Shown here: piece after piece, positions 43,519 to 53,404 of the stretch | How positions within the stretch are numbered: position 1 is the first letter of the stretch | Layout of the letters: each line of letters starts with the position of its first letter | Assembly: GCA_964514105.1 (NCBI GenBank) | Contig: CAZEPJ010000016.1 | Location: forward strand, 1 to 64,000 | From: CAZEPJ01 sp964514105 | GTDB lineage: Bacteria; Desulfobacterota; Desulfocorpusculales; Desulfocorpusculum | Reading direction: 5' to 3' | Length of the DNA stretch: 64,000 nt | The notes under the pieces: model-generated | What the model saw: the letters and a program-made list of their open reading frames with translations, nothing else | Databases searched by the model: none | Told to the model about the DNA's origin: nothing | Program-made: the position numbers and the translations under genes

Positions 43519-44408
43519 AACCCACTCCCGTCGTCCCCCTCCCCGGACAAGGGAACCTCTCTCGAGAGACAACCAGAACCCATTGCAGACTGCAGATCTC
43601 CAAAGGGCGTTCTCTCCGGGCTCGTCACGCACCCCTTCAGGAGAAATCCTCCGCCGTCAGGCAGGGAAACCATCTTTTCTGGCTTGTCTCGGAGGAACTC
43701 ATCGATCGCCTTTGTGACGCCAGGACAGGTGTTGAACCCGTAGTCATCGCATACCACGATGCCCCCCCGGTTGATCCGTGGATAGAAAAAGGTCATGCTG
43801 TCAAGGGTCGGTTCATACAGGTCCACGTCAATGTGCAGGAACGAGAACCGTCTTCCTCTGACATCATCAAACCGACTGGGAATCCAGCCTTTGTATAAGG
43901 AAACTCGCTGGAAATGCCGCAGGTTCTTCCTCACGGTATCCAGGTCGCAAGACAGATCCCCTTTGGACCAGTGCCCGCCATCCCATCGAGTTGGCTCAGA
44001 GAGTCCTTCGAATGAGTCGAACGCATGGTGCCATCGCGTGTGACGGACTGCTTTTTCGTTTGCGCTGCAGATAAGGTATGAACCGGCACCGGTGTACACA
44101 CCGCATTCCGCGGTATCCCCCGGGACGTCCTCAATCAATCGAAGCAACTGACAAAGACCCCATCGACGATCCGTATTCATGCCCGCCGACTCGGAGAACT
44201 TCTCCAGATACTCGTTGAACGGGCCATCACCCCACCAATCCATCTGAGGCCACTTGAAACGATAGTTGGGAACCAGCGAACTCGCGATTTCCCGCATCAG
44301 TTCGAACCGGAGCATGAGATCGTTCGGTGCCTTGGAGATAGCCAAGACCGTCTTCATCAGTCTCCTCGTCTTTGCCCTCCGTTCTTTCCCAAACTGCAGC
44401 AGTGACAT
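43503..44408 (-). CDS. TylF/MycF-type sugar O-methyltransferase
   Basis: A 301-residue enzyme of the TylF family, metal-dependent methyltransferases that methylate sugar hydroxyls in macrolides and in surface glycans. DTAECGVYTGAGSYLI near 100-115 is the SAM loop. FSFLHIDVDLYEPTLDSMTFFYPR near 195-218 has the metal-ligand aspartates, followed by GGIVVCDDYGF. FDSFEGL near 134-140 is the family-specific element. The ATG at 44408 is preferred over a TTG 8 codons earlier. Location among GTs indicates methylation of a sugar in the glycan, often a capping step. Confidence 0.85.
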   Translation of the reverse strand: MSLLQFGKERRAKTRRLMKTVLAISKAPNDLMLRFELMREIASSLVPNYRFKWPQMDWWGDGPFNEYLEKFSESAGMNTDRRWGLCQLLRLIEDVPGDTAECGVYTGAGSYLICSANEKAVRHTRWHHAFDSFEGLSEPTRWDGGHWSKGDLSCDLDTVRKNLRHFQRVSLYKGWIPSRFDDVRGRRFSFLHIDVDLYEPTLDSMTFFYPRINRGGIVVCDDYGFNTCPGVTKAIDEFLRDKPEKMVSLPDGGGFLLKGCVTSPERTPFGDLQSAMGSGCLSREVPLSGEGDDGSGLWRAR

Positions 44409-44493
44409 CACTTCATCCAACGGCCACTGCAATCACTAAAGAGGCCTCGACCCCATCGCAACATTCAGGAGGATCGGCGGTGCGCATCATTGC

Positions 44494-45996
44494 CTATCGT
44501 TGTCGGATGGCCGAGAAAAGAATCGCCAGCCCCCTGCCGACCCAATCCGGCATGACCAATGTCATCACGCAGAGGCAGGCAATCAGCCCCACAGGGCATT
44601 TGAGTAGTATGCTGAACAGAGGGCTGGGGTCCCATGGAGACGACAGCACCACCCCCAGCCCCACCGTCAGCAAGGCGCCGCCCACAAGCCGGCGCCACGG
44701 GATGTCCAGGAGGAATCGGGTTTGGGAAACGGTCATGACCCCGCAAGCGATGATGGCATAGCTGACGCATTGCACCACCGCTGCCCCCAGCGGTCCCCAT
44801 CTCGGCACGCACAGGCAATTCAGAATCACGTTCACGCCAGCCCCTGCCAACCACCAGGCCGCACACGGCATCATATTGCCGCTGATCAGGAGGCCGGTAT
44901 TGGCGAGGCCCGCAATCCCATAGAAAAGCACGCCGCCAGCAATCCATGGAACGAGGACGGCTCCGGAATGAAACCGTTGATCGGCCAGAAGCCTGAGGAG
45001 ATCTCCGCCCAGGGCGGCCGTCATCAACCAGACACACATCAGAACGACCGCGAGGCGTCCCCACATCCGCCCGAGCAATCGCGGCGAAGTATCTACGTCT
45101 TCTGCGTGCGTCCGAACGGCTTCAGGGCACCAAGTCAGAAACAGGGCATTGTGCAGAATCAAACCGGTTGCGGCTATGCTGTATGCAAACGCATAGACGC
45201 CGACATTGGCTTCATCCCAGTGAGCCTGAAGGAACCATCGGTCGTTCGATGAGAGCACCCAATACATGGGAGCCGTCACCGCCCCAGCCATGCCCAATCG
45301 AATGATTCCCCTTCGTTCGTTTGCCCCCAACATCGACGGTTTCTTGAGATCGGCCGGTGGGGGTATCCCCAACATGAGCACCCCGCCCAGGGGACCGAGC
45401 AACCCGCCGATCAGGAATACCCAGACGTCCTGCCGCCACCAAACGGCCATGGCCACGGTCGCCGCAACCCCCATAGCGCCCGAGATGAAACCTCCGACCG
45501 CAATGCGTCTGTAAGCCCCATGCAAACGACGACGGGTCTGTGCCATGGTTGACACAGCGGAGACGAACACGATCACGGAGGCGGCCCAAAAGACGAGCCC
45601 GTCCATCTTCATCTGCTCGGCCAGGAATATGCTTCCCGCCACCCCAGTCAGGCCGCTCACAACCAAGGACCAACCCAACGCGGAACGCCAGCAGAACCGT
45701 TCCACGGCATGGCTGCTGAGATTGGTCGGGGCGAAGTAGAAGCGGGCATACGCCATATCAATCCCCAGCATCCCCAGCATTGCCGTCAAGGAGATCACCG
45801 TGCTCAGAAGGGCCATCAAGCCGTATGGTTCCGGACCGAGTTGAGACGTGAGGATCGGGGCAGACAGCATGCCGAGCAGTCTGACTCCCGCTGAGGAGAC
45901 CGCCACAATCGAGGCTCCCGCCAACACGCGCTTGGCCAGCGAAGCCGACGACCCACGCCAGCCTCGATTCAAAGCCTCCTGAATCCCCCTGCCCAC
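44494..45996 (-). CDS. Polysaccharide flippase, Wzx/MATE-like
   Basis: A 500-residue protein with 12-14 hydrophobic segments of the polysaccharide transport (PST/MOP) superfamily. VSSAGVRLLGMLSAPILTSQLGPEPYGLMAL near the N-terminus is the typical first-helix pair of Wzx flippases. These move undecaprenyl-linked oligosaccharide across the inner membrane. The start is taken as GTG 45996 because AAGGAGG (46010-46004) is 7 bases upstream; the ATG at 46002 would leave only one base between it and that site. The presence of Wzx together with WecA-like and Wzy/ligase-like proteins implies a Wzx/Wzy-dependent glycan. Confidence 0.85.
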   Translation of the reverse strand: MGRGIQEALNRGWRGSSASLAKRVLAGASIVAVSSAGVRLLGMLSAPILTSQLGPEPYGLMALLSTVISLTAMLGMLGIDMAYARFYFAPTNLSSHAVERFCWRSALGWSLVVSGLTGVAGSIFLAEQMKMDGLVFWAASVIVFVSAVSTMAQTRRRLHGAYRRIAVGGFISGAMGVAATVAMAVWWRQDVWVFLIGGLLGPLGGVLMLGIPPPADLKKPSMLGANERRGIIRLGMAGAVTAPMYWVLSSNDRWFLQAHWDEANVGVYAFAYSIAATGLILHNALFLTWCPEAVRTHAEDVDTSPRLLGRMWGRLAVVLMCVWLMTAALGGDLLRLLADQRFHSGAVLVPWIAGGVLFYGIAGLANTGLLISGNMMPCAAWWLAGAGVNVILNCLCVPRWGPLGAAVVQCVSYAIIACGVMTVSQTRFLLDIPWRRLVGGALLTVGLGVVLSSPWDPSPLFSILLKCPVGLIACLCVMTLVMPDWVGRGLAILFSAIRQR

Positions 45997-46105
45997 ATCC
46001 ATGCCTCCTTGAATTTGCCCGGTTTGGTGGACAGGCAAGGGCTTGGGGTGTTGTGCGGGGAAACGGGTTCCCTTCCAACGCCACCTACGCCAAAACCCAA
46101 CCCGA

Positions 46106-47140
46106 TCAGATCACTCTCGGCGGTGCGGTTTCTCTTGGCCTCTCGAAGAAGGCCACCATAGAATGCCTGTACAATTTCATCCTCTCCAGCCATTTCGTCC
46201 GACGGTAAGCCCAATAGAGGCTCCTTGAGAACACCATGCGACCAATGAGCCGGCCTGCCCAATAGGCCAGCCCGGCGCCCCGTCCCGAGCGGGCGAAGTG
46301 TTCCTCTATTTGTCGTCTCAGATAGGTGCGGGCATCTCCCATGGTGGCGAGTTCCGCCACCACCCCGGCGCACCTTAGCCCCAGCAGCATCCCCAGCACT
46401 TGGAGTTGTCGTCGACTCCAGCGGGATAAATGGTGTGGCGGGCAGTCCAGTGGCTCCAAGGGAGCCTGGAACAACCTCTCGCGATTGGGGACGGCCACCA
46501 TGAGTTGGCCGCCGGGCTTCAGACATGAAATGGCTTGTCTCATGAAGGGCTGGACTCGGGGGAGGTGCTCGATGAGATGGAAGAGACATGCCGCATCAAA
46601 ACGTCCCTCATTCTCGCGGGCGAATTCAGCCAGCTCCTGTTGGCGCGCATCCAGCCCGGCCTTTCGGGCCTTGGCCACGGCTTCCGGGTTCGTATCGACG
46701 CCCACGGCCAGTCGCACGCGTGGTTGGAGAAAGCGCAGGAAGCCGCCATCCCCGCACCCGATGTCCAACACCTCCGCGGTCTGGTTCAGCCTTCTGGCCA
46801 CCACCTCAAATTCAAAACGACTCCCGGCATAGTAAGCCGGGCTGAGACTGGCCTCTCTGTAAAACTCCCCGTCGCCGGGCAGCGGGGGGATGAAATACTC
46901 CAGCCCACACCCTTGGCATTCCACCAGCTCGGTCCAGTCGCCCCGCGCGTGGCGCCCCTCAACCTCCGTTGATAGCTCCACACGCCATTCTCTCCTGAGA
47001 GCCGCGTAGATGTCCTGGTATCGAATCCTGCGAAGAGATGAAACGGTATTGCCCTCGCACAGTGGACAGGGGGCCTCAGCGAACTCCAAGAGGCGCTGAT
47101 TCGATGCATTGCTACGTCGTGTGCGGTCCGCTTTAGGCAA
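46106..47140 (-). CDS. Class I SAM methyltransferase with N-terminal zinc motif
   Basis: A 344-residue methyltransferase. The N-terminal CPLC (25-28) and CQGCGLEYF near 74-82 form a four-cysteine zinc knuckle common in C-methyltransferase-like and glycan-cluster enzymes. Motif I is EVLDIGCGDGGFLRFL near 122-137, followed by FDAACLFHLIEHLP near 180-193. The C-terminal region is basic and aromatic with a possible amphipathic membrane contact (RMVFSRSLYWAYRR). A TTG at 47140 is the only upstream start in frame before a stop, so the N-terminus is uncertain. It lies between the Wzx flippase and a GT4. Confidence 0.75.
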   Translation of the reverse strand: MPKADRTRRSNASNQRLLEFAEAPCPLCEGNTVSSLRRIRYQDIYAALRREWRVELSTEVEGRHARGDWTELVECQGCGLEYFIPPLPGDGEFYREASLSPAYYAGSRFEFEVVARRLNQTAEVLDIGCGDGGFLRFLQPRVRLAVGVDTNPEAVAKARKAGLDARQQELAEFARENEGRFDAACLFHLIEHLPRVQPFMRQAISCLKPGGQLMVAVPNRERLFQAPLEPLDCPPHHLSRWSRRQLQVLGMLLGLRCAGVVAELATMGDARTYLRRQIEEHFARSGRGAGLAYWAGRLIGRMVFSRSLYWAYRRTKWLERMKLYRHSMVAFFERPRETAPPRVI

Positions 47141-47146
47141 TCCCGA

Positions 47147-48295
47147 TCACGAGAGGTTATGACGGGCGAGGCTGTCGTACAAAGACTGATACTCGTTCGC
47201 CGTGGACCTCAGCGAGAAGAACGCAAGGACCCTCTCACGGCCTCCCGCGCCGAGATGGGCCCGGCATTCTTGCCCAGACTCAATGAGCTGCTTCCACGCC
47301 TGGTGCAGCGCCTCTGGATCTCTCGGAGGGATCACGATTCCCGCATCGCCGACCAATCGGGCGGAATCCCCAACGTCACTGGCCACACACGGCACGCCGC
47401 ACGCCATCGCCTCCCCGATGACATTGGGAAATGCCTCCCCTTGAGAACAGGAGGTTACGATGTCCAGGCCGGCCATCAATCGCGGCACGTCGGAACGGCC
47501 TCCCAGCAGGTGCACCCTTCCTTGGAGGCCGTTTCGTGCAATTGCCGACATCAGCCGACGGTTGGAGGGGTCAACACCCTGCCCCACCAGCAGGAAATCC
47601 ACGCCAGGAGTCGTGCGGCTCAGGGACCCCGCGGCCCCAAGAAACGTCTCATGATCTTTGATGGGGTGGTAGCGGGCCACCATCCCGATGAGCAACGTCT
47701 GCTCCGGGATATTGAGGACCTCCCCCCTCAGCCAGGAGCGCGCCTGCGCGGCAGGGCGGAACAGATCGCAGTCGAATCCGTTGGGAATGACCATCCCCCG
47801 GATCCCGTCGTACCCACGCGCCCTGTGCTGGGAGGCCGCTTTCCGGCTGTTGTACACAATGGATGCGCACTCCCTGCTCAACTTGGCCCCCAGATGAATC
47901 ACCAAGGCCGTGGATCGCTTCTCGTGCTCCATGTAATCCAGCGAGTGCCGGACGCTCCAAACCACCGGAGGACGGGGACTCACGAAACGGGCCGCCACCA
48001 GGGCCGCCAGATTGGCGTGATACATCCACCCGTGGACCACATCCGGACCAAACGACCGCATTACCCGATTGAGCCTGAGCAGGCCCCTTGCCGCCGATGC
48101 CGGACCCGTTCCCATCCCCAGATGGTAGGTCGCGATACCAGTTGTTTCGAATGCCGCGCTCAAGGAATCCCGGCTCTTCAGCGAAATGACGGCAGTACGG
48201 TACCGTTCGCGATCCATCACCTCGACCAGCCTGAGAAGACTCACTTGGGCCCCGCCCGTCTCCAGTCCCGTGATCAAATGCGCAATCCGCTTCAC
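47147..48295 (-). CDS. Glycosyltransferase family 4 (GT-B)
   Basis: A 382-residue GT4 enzyme. VKRIAHLITGLETGGAQVS at the N-terminus, VARYHPIKDHETFLGAAG as donor-domain start, and SCSQGEAFPNVIGEAMACG with the E-x7-E are visible. The GTG at 48295 is chosen from family N-termini; a TTG at 48361 would overlap the preceding gene by 32 bases. Its layout is similar to the GT4 at 38994-40169. It lies immediately upstream of the zinc-motif methyltransferase (6-base gap). Confidence 0.85.
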   Translation of the reverse strand: MKRIAHLITGLETGGAQVSLLRLVEVMDRERYRTAVISLKSRDSLSAAFETTGIATYHLGMGTGPASAARGLLRLNRVMRSFGPDVVHGWMYHANLAALVAARFVSPRPPVVWSVRHSLDYMEHEKRSTALVIHLGAKLSRECASIVYNSRKAASQHRARGYDGIRGMVIPNGFDCDLFRPAAQARSWLRGEVLNIPEQTLLIGMVARYHPIKDHETFLGAAGSLSRTTPGVDFLLVGQGVDPSNRRLMSAIARNGLQGRVHLLGGRSDVPRLMAGLDIVTSCSQGEAFPNVIGEAMACGVPCVASDVGDSARLVGDAGIVIPPRDPEALHQAWKQLIESGQECRAHLGAGGRERVLAFFSLRSTANEYQSLYDSLARHNLS

Positions 48296-48329
48296 CGCTT
48301 GACAGGGGCCTATGCCCGATTCTGCCTGG

Positions 48330-50636
48330 CTACGAGGGGGCCAGACATTGAAGTTCTCCAAGCCTGCTCTTCACCCGTTCCCGTTCATCTGCCGAGAACC
48401 TCAGATCGGGCAGGACCGTCAACAGGTCATCCACAGCAAGCGCCTTCTCGTAATAAGTTGTAGCTTCCCTGCAGCGCCCCAGAGAGGACGCCACGGCCGC
48501 CATCCGAATAGCGCCGTACCGGTTGTGGGGGTCCAGTTCCATCGCCTTCTCCGCCTGTGCCAGCGCCTGCGCCGCCCATTCCTGCTCGCCCGTCATCTGA
48601 AATAGACGCGAAGCGATCTCGGCCTTGCGTCTGCACAGGTAGGCCCTCCTGATCCCCCGCTTTTCGCACGAGTCCCAGGCAGCCATGACTCCTTCGTATC
48701 GGATGCGCGCTTCGTCGCTCTTTCCTGCGTTTTCAAGTCCGGCAGCTTCCTGCAGGAGCAGGCGGCCTCGAATGTAATCGGATCGGGGATCCGCGGGGCG
48801 TGCCTTGCCGGCGCGTTCCAGATGGAGCACTGCGGATCTGGGATTCCCGGCCACGTATTCCCGGCTCGCTTGGCGAAGCGCCGTGGAGGCTTGAGATAGA
48901 GGAATGAGCCCGAGGAACAACACCCCCATTCCCAACCCCCCGACCACGCCGCACATGCCCCAACCCAGGAAGGGGGGAGAACCCTCGGGATCCTCGGCGG
49001 CCTTATCCTGGGGAATGGGAGACGCCGAACCCAGCGCCATCCCCGCCCCCATTCCCAACATGACCATGAGGAGAGAAGCTGCCATAGGATCGCCCGCAGC
49101 CATCTCCATCTGGCCGTGGGTGACCACGGCCAGCACGCCAGCCAGGGCACCCAGGTTCGTGAGAGAAGGCCACTGGGAGATCCACCTGGTCAGTCCCGGG
49201 AGCAGAGACAAGAACCCGACGGCGCCAAGGATCCATGCCAGCAAGATCTCGGGTCCCAGCTCTTTGACCTGGAGGGTATATTGGAGAACGAAAAGCAACC
49301 CCGCGGCACCAATGAAGAGGGGGGACGACCTGCCGCCTCTCCCCTCCAAACGATAGGAATCGAGGGACCAGTCGGCACGTGCCACCACTGCCGTGGCTCG
49401 CCACACCATCCAAGCAACAAGGGCAGTCCAGGCCAGACCACCCAGACCCAACCCCGTGATCCACGCGGCGAAGATATTGTGGGGATCCTTCACGTTTTCC
49501 GGACTCATGGCGTACTTGTGAATCATATAGGCTTCCTGGAACGACCCGGGACCGATCCCCACGATGGGATGCCCTTCCCAGATCCGCCAAGCGGCCTCCA
49601 GGTGCCACCCTCTCACAACCAGGGACGGATCCCCGACCATTCGCCCAGCACCGCTCGCCCCCCCGCTCACCAAAACGCCGGCCAGGACCAGGACCGCCGG
49701 CGCCAAGCACACCATCCTCCAGTGGACGCCTTTTCCCCACCTCTTCCCACCCCAGTGCGCGCAGACCGAAACAGAACACCCCATGACGAATGCTGCCATG
49801 GCCCCCCGGGACTGGGTGAGAAACAGCCCGATGAGTCCCAATCCGGACAATCCGCCCAAAGCCAGGGTCGGCCATGGGCTCCCGCCGGCACGCCCTTGCA
49901 CCAGGGAGCCGGCCAGAGCGCTCAGTGCCACAGCGGTTGGCGCCAGTAGCACGGAGGCAAAGACATTTGCCAGGCTGAACGAGCCCTTGGCATCGTTTCT
50001 GTTGAGTCGCCCCTCGAACCGTCTGACCTCGGATTCTCCTTCCTGCCATCCTTGTCGGGCCAACACCTCTGCTTTGTGCTCCAAGTAATAGCGAACCGTG
50101 GCTGGGTGCTCCCACGTCACCTGGATGACTGCCCTTGCGCCCAAGGGGACCAGCAGGGCGACGCAGGCGGCAAGCAGCTGATTCCGCCAGAGCCCGTTCG
50201 CCGCCAAATGGAGCGCAGTGACCCCCAGCGCCGTTGCACCTACCCAGGGAAGACCCGCCCGGAGGGCATCGGGGCTGTTGAGACCGTGCCACAGGACGAA
50301 TCCCCCACCGACCGCCCACATTGCAACGGCGCTGGGGAACAGCTTCATGCGTCGCAGCCGAATCCATGCCAACACGGCCAGAAGGGTTACCATGGAGACC
50401 CAATCGGCAATCAGCGTGCCCTCCGGCCCCACCCCTCCTGCAGGCCCCGGTAATGCCAGTTCCCCTATCTCCCAAGGCATCTCGGGGTTGAAGAAGACCA
50501 GGCATCGAATGGCCGAAAGCACTATGAGTGCTGCCCCACCCAACGAGCCCAGGATCTCGTCAACGCGCCCACCCACATGCCTTCCAACGTCGCTGCCTGG
50601 GACGGAGCGTCGTGCCTCTCGCCGTCGCCGCGTCAT
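48330..50636 (-). CDS. O-antigen ligase/polymerase-like membrane protein with TPR tail
   Basis: A 768-residue protein. The first 560 residues have about 12 hydrophobic segments. A large periplasmic loop near 350-395 (HPIVGIGPGSFQEAYMIHKY, KDPHNIF) is the Wzy_C hallmark shared by O-antigen ligase WaaL, polymerase Wzy and pilin oligosaccharyltransferases PglL/TfpO. The remaining 200 residues are TPR-like helices (for example SREYVAGNPRSAVLHLERAG). Whether it polymerises glycan, ligates it to lipid A or transfers it to protein cannot be decided; the TPR tail would suit protein contact. A second protein of the same design is at 53401-55386. Confidence 0.8.
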   Translation of the reverse strand: MTRRRREARRSVPGSDVGRHVGGRVDEILGSLGGAALIVLSAIRCLVFFNPEMPWEIGELALPGPAGGVGPEGTLIADWVSMVTLLAVLAWIRLRRMKLFPSAVAMWAVGGGFVLWHGLNSPDALRAGLPWVGATALGVTALHLAANGLWRNQLLAACVALLVPLGARAVIQVTWEHPATVRYYLEHKAEVLARQGWQEGESEVRRFEGRLNRNDAKGSFSLANVFASVLLAPTAVALSALAGSLVQGRAGGSPWPTLALGGLSGLGLIGLFLTQSRGAMAAFVMGCSVSVCAHWGGKRWGKGVHWRMVCLAPAVLVLAGVLVSGGASGAGRMVGDPSLVVRGWHLEAAWRIWEGHPIVGIGPGSFQEAYMIHKYAMSPENVKDPHNIFAAWITGLGLGGLAWTALVAWMVWRATAVVARADWSLDSYRLEGRGGRSSPLFIGAAGLLFVLQYTLQVKELGPEILLAWILGAVGFLSLLPGLTRWISQWPSLTNLGALAGVLAVVTHGQMEMAAGDPMAASLLMVMLGMGAGMALGSASPIPQDKAAEDPEGSPPFLGWGMCGVVGGLGMGVLFLGLIPLSQASTALRQASREYVAGNPRSAVLHLERAGKARPADPRSDYIRGRLLLQEAAGLENAGKSDEARIRYEGVMAAWDSCEKRGIRRAYLCRRKAEIASRLFQMTGEQEWAAQALAQAEKAMELDPHNRYGAIRMAAVASSLGRCREATTYYEKALAVDDLLTVLPDLRFSADERERVKSRLGELQCLAPS

Positions 50637-50757
50637 CAGGACCTATGACCTGAGGGCTGTCGCGGCCACATCCCATCCGCGGATCGCGGGAAAGGGAGGG
50701 TCGATGGATGAAGGACCGGTCGGTATCGTCGATTCCCCATTCCGTCCTCGCCTTCCC

Positions 50758-51372
50758 TCACATCGTTTTCTTTGTCGCAACTGCGAAGTTGTTGAACCCA
50801 AACTGAAAATACCGATGTCTCACCAGCTTGATGCCGGCCTGGGCCAGGAGATCTCCGATCATCTCTCGGTCGTAGTAGGTCTTGTGATCCCGGATTTCCT
50901 TCTCGCTCACCAGATGCAGGCGGAAAGACAGAAACTCGAGCAACGGCTTGGCCGCAGGAGATGGCACGGTGATCAACAGCACGCCCTGCGGGCGGAGAAC
51001 CCGCCGCACCTCGCGAAGGATTTCCAACGGAGTGGCAAGATGCTCCAACACCGCCAGCATCGTCACGACGTCGAACGAACCCTCCTCGAAGGGCAACACC
51101 GTCTCCAGCCGTGCCCGATAGGTCCGAATATTTCCCTGGCAGGTCTCCTCCACGTGTTCGTCGACTCCCACGCCGCATTGGACATGGCGTGACAGCGCCC
51201 TCAGAAGCGTGAAACGCGGGCCACACCCCAGATCCAACACCGTGCGCCTTCCTCCCTCTCCGACGAATGGTAAGATTTTCCTGATCCGCATCCAACGGAG
51301 CACGGGCTCTAAGAAGGGTTCACCTCCTATCGACCCGAAAGACACGGGTGTCTCATCCACCATGTGCCGCAT
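50758..51372 (-). CDS. Class I SAM-dependent methyltransferase
   Basis: A 204-residue methyltransferase (UbiE/methyltransf_11 type). Motif I is TVLDLGCGPRFTLLRALSR near 44-62, motif II FDVVTMLAVLEHL near 100-112, and the GVLLITVPSP strand follows. It is short and soluble. A second in-frame ATG at 51363 is possible. It follows a Dpm1-like GT2 with a 15-base gap, and the 120 bases after its stop hold nothing I can recognise. Substrate unknown; it probably acts on the glycan or its lipid carrier. Confidence 0.8.
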   Translation of the reverse strand: MRHMVDETPVSFGSIGGEPFLEPVLRWMRIRKILPFVGEGGRRTVLDLGCGPRFTLLRALSRHVQCGVGVDEHVEETCQGNIRTYRARLETVLPFEEGSFDVVTMLAVLEHLATPLEILREVRRVLRPQGVLLITVPSPAAKPLLEFLSFRLHLVSEKEIRDHKTYYDREMIGDLLAQAGIKLVRHRYFQFGFNNFAVATKKTM

Positions 51373-51387
51373 CCAATCGAGAGATGG

Positions 51388-52119
51388 TCATCGCAGCACG
51401 TTATACTTGATGATGCACCACAACGTCCTCAAACCATCCCACCACCCGATCTTCTTGCCTTCCTCATAGGTTCTTCCATGATAGGAAATGCCAACCTCAT
51501 ATATCCTGCATTTCAATTTGGCAACCTTGGCGGTAATCTCGGGCTCGAAGCCAAACCCATCTTCCTCGATAGATATCGCCTGAATAATCTCCCTTCGGAA
51601 GGCCTTGTAACCAGTCTCCATATCAGTCAGGTTAATGTTGGTGAACATATTCGATAGGGTCGTCAGAAACTTGTTCCCCACCATATGCCAGAAGAGCAGC
51701 ACGCGGTGGGGTCTTCCTCCCATGAACCGTGAGCCGTACACCACATCGGCCTTGTCTTCGAGAATCGGTTGTACAAGCGCGGGGTACTCGGCAGGATCGT
51801 ACTCCAGGTCCGCATCCTGTATGAGGACGATGTCACCCGTGGCCGACCGGATCCCAGACCGCAGGGCCGCCCCCTTTCCCATGTTCCTGTCATGATATAT
51901 CGCTTTGATGCCTTTGGGTTCGAGTTGCGAGCGGATCACGTGGGCACTTCCATCCGATGATCCGTCGTCGACCACGATGATTTCCTTGTTGTCGTACGGG
52001 GCCCCTCTCACCCGTTCTGCAACGGCACAGATGGTCCTGACCTCGTTGTAGCAAGGAACGATGACGGATAACATGCCTCGTGTCCCGGCGCCCTCCCCGG
52101 GAGCGCGGGGAACCATCAT
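51388..52119 (-). CDS. GT2 glycosyltransferase (Dpm1/GtrB-like)
   Basis: A 243-residue GT2 enzyme with LSVIVPCYNEVRTI (16-29), VVDDGSSDGS (about 48-57), QDADLEYDPAEYP (about 100-112) and FGFEPEITAKVAKL. These match polyprenyl-phosphate sugar synthases and GtrB-like proteins but without C-terminal membrane helices. The ATG at 52119 overlaps the TGA of the upstream gene as ATGA and has GAGGT 7 bases before it; ATG 52074 is the alternative. It probably produces undecaprenyl-phosphate-sugar for a GT-C transferase, and the gap-interrupted membrane protein directly upstream is a candidate user. Confidence 0.8.
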   Translation of the reverse strand: MMVPRAPGEGAGTRGMLSVIVPCYNEVRTICAVAERVRGAPYDNKEIIVVDDGSSDGSAHVIRSQLEPKGIKAIYHDRNMGKGAALRSGIRSATGDIVLIQDADLEYDPAEYPALVQPILEDKADVVYGSRFMGGRPHRVLLFWHMVGNKFLTTLSNMFTNINLTDMETGYKAFRREIIQAISIEEDGFGFEPEITAKVAKLKCRIYEVGISYHGRTYEEGKKIGWWDGLRTLWCIIKYNVLR

Positions 52120-53404
52120 CGGCAGGACCTCATCGCGATCGCTTTCCAGACCCTGCGCCCGCAGACCGCGACTGGCTCTCCCACCCACAGATGGAGGAAC
52201 GGGGCACTGAACAGGGCGAATCTGGACTCGACCCCTGAGCCCTTCCCGATCTGATCGAGAGGATAGATGAAGGCGAAGGGCAGATGGATGGCCAGAAGGA
52301 ATAATAATTCCCACATGCCTTCCCTCGGCCACCTGATCATCAACCCCAGNNNNNNNNNNAGCTCGTCTTCGACAAGCCGGCGATCCTGCCGAAGGGCCAG
52401 GGCATGGCGAACGACGGCAGGTATCGGGTGAACAGAAGGTAGTAACCTTCGAGTATCCTGAAGCTCGCCGGGACGACGCCGTGCATCCCGAACATGTACT
52501 GCAAAGGGCTCAGATACCCTCCCCGGTAAGGGTCAGACAGCACCTCGGAGAAGGTTGGATGGAGCCCTCCCGGCCCGAAGAACTCCCTGTTGGCCCAGTA
52601 ACGAGCAGCGAGTCCGGAGGCAAAGAGCGGGTGGCCCGTCCTCACGTATTCGAAAACCGGATAGGGAAGGAAGAGAACCATGGCCGCGCCGACGCACAGG
52701 CACACCCTCTTCACCTCCGACCGGTCTTGCCTCCTTTGAAAAACCCGCAGCATGGCTCCGGCCATCACCACGACCAGCATGTCCGACCGCAGAAGGGGAA
52801 GCGCTGTTGCAGTCGACACCAGCCCTCCCGTTCGCCAGCGGGTGGCGGGGGCTTCGAACAGGAAGTGACCGAATGCCGCCAGGAGCCCGGCCGTGAGCGT
52901 GAGGCGATCTCCCTGCGCCGAATAATGAATCAGCGACGGCGTGAAGGCCCAGAGCCCTCCCGCTACAAGGCCGACCAAGGGCCCGCTCCTCACGAACCCG
53001 ATGATGACCACCATGAGCAAGGAAGCGACGGAAGAAGCCGCACATACCAGCCTCACTGCGCCAACGCCCTCCACCCCGAAAGCCGACGTCACCTTCACGA
53101 GGAAAGGGAATAGCGGCTCGCGCTCGCCGGTGTCGTAGAACCATCGCGACCCCACAGCCGCTCTCCAAAACGATTCCGCATCCCCGGATACAGGGGCGTG
53201 AGGAGAGCCCAGGAGCGCGGCGGCCACCATGGCGTACCAGGCCACCAGGGTTGCTGCAAGCGCCATAGAGACGACGTTGCCCCACCGCACAGACGCATCA
53301 GCCGGCATGGAGGAAGGATTCACGTCGAGTCCATGTCTGTTGGAGGGGGCCATGCCGAGCCATGCGAGAACGGACAAGCAGGGACGCGCCCCCCCCGGCC
53401 TCAC
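52116..53404 (-). CDS. Multi-spanning GT-C-type membrane protein, interrupted by assembly gap
   Basis: The reading frame from 53404 runs into ten N at 52350-52359 and a second open stretch (52343-52116) continues with WELLFLLAIHLPFAFIYPL and ends at a stop, so both parts look like one gene of about 430 residues. It has about nine hydrophobic segments and an early acidic loop (SGDAESFWRAA; DTGEREPLFPFLV) typical of ArnT/PMT-like GT-C glycosyltransferases, with RYWANREFFGP downstream. The GTG at 53404 overlaps the upstream stop (GTGA) and has AAGGA 6 bases before it. The gap length is a placeholder, so the frame across it is unknown. Directly followed by a Dpm1-like gene. Confidence 0.65.
52350..52359. 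other. Assembly gap (10 N)
   Basis: Ten N characters inside the membrane-protein gene. The round number suggests a placeholder instead of a measured gap. Confidence 0.95.
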
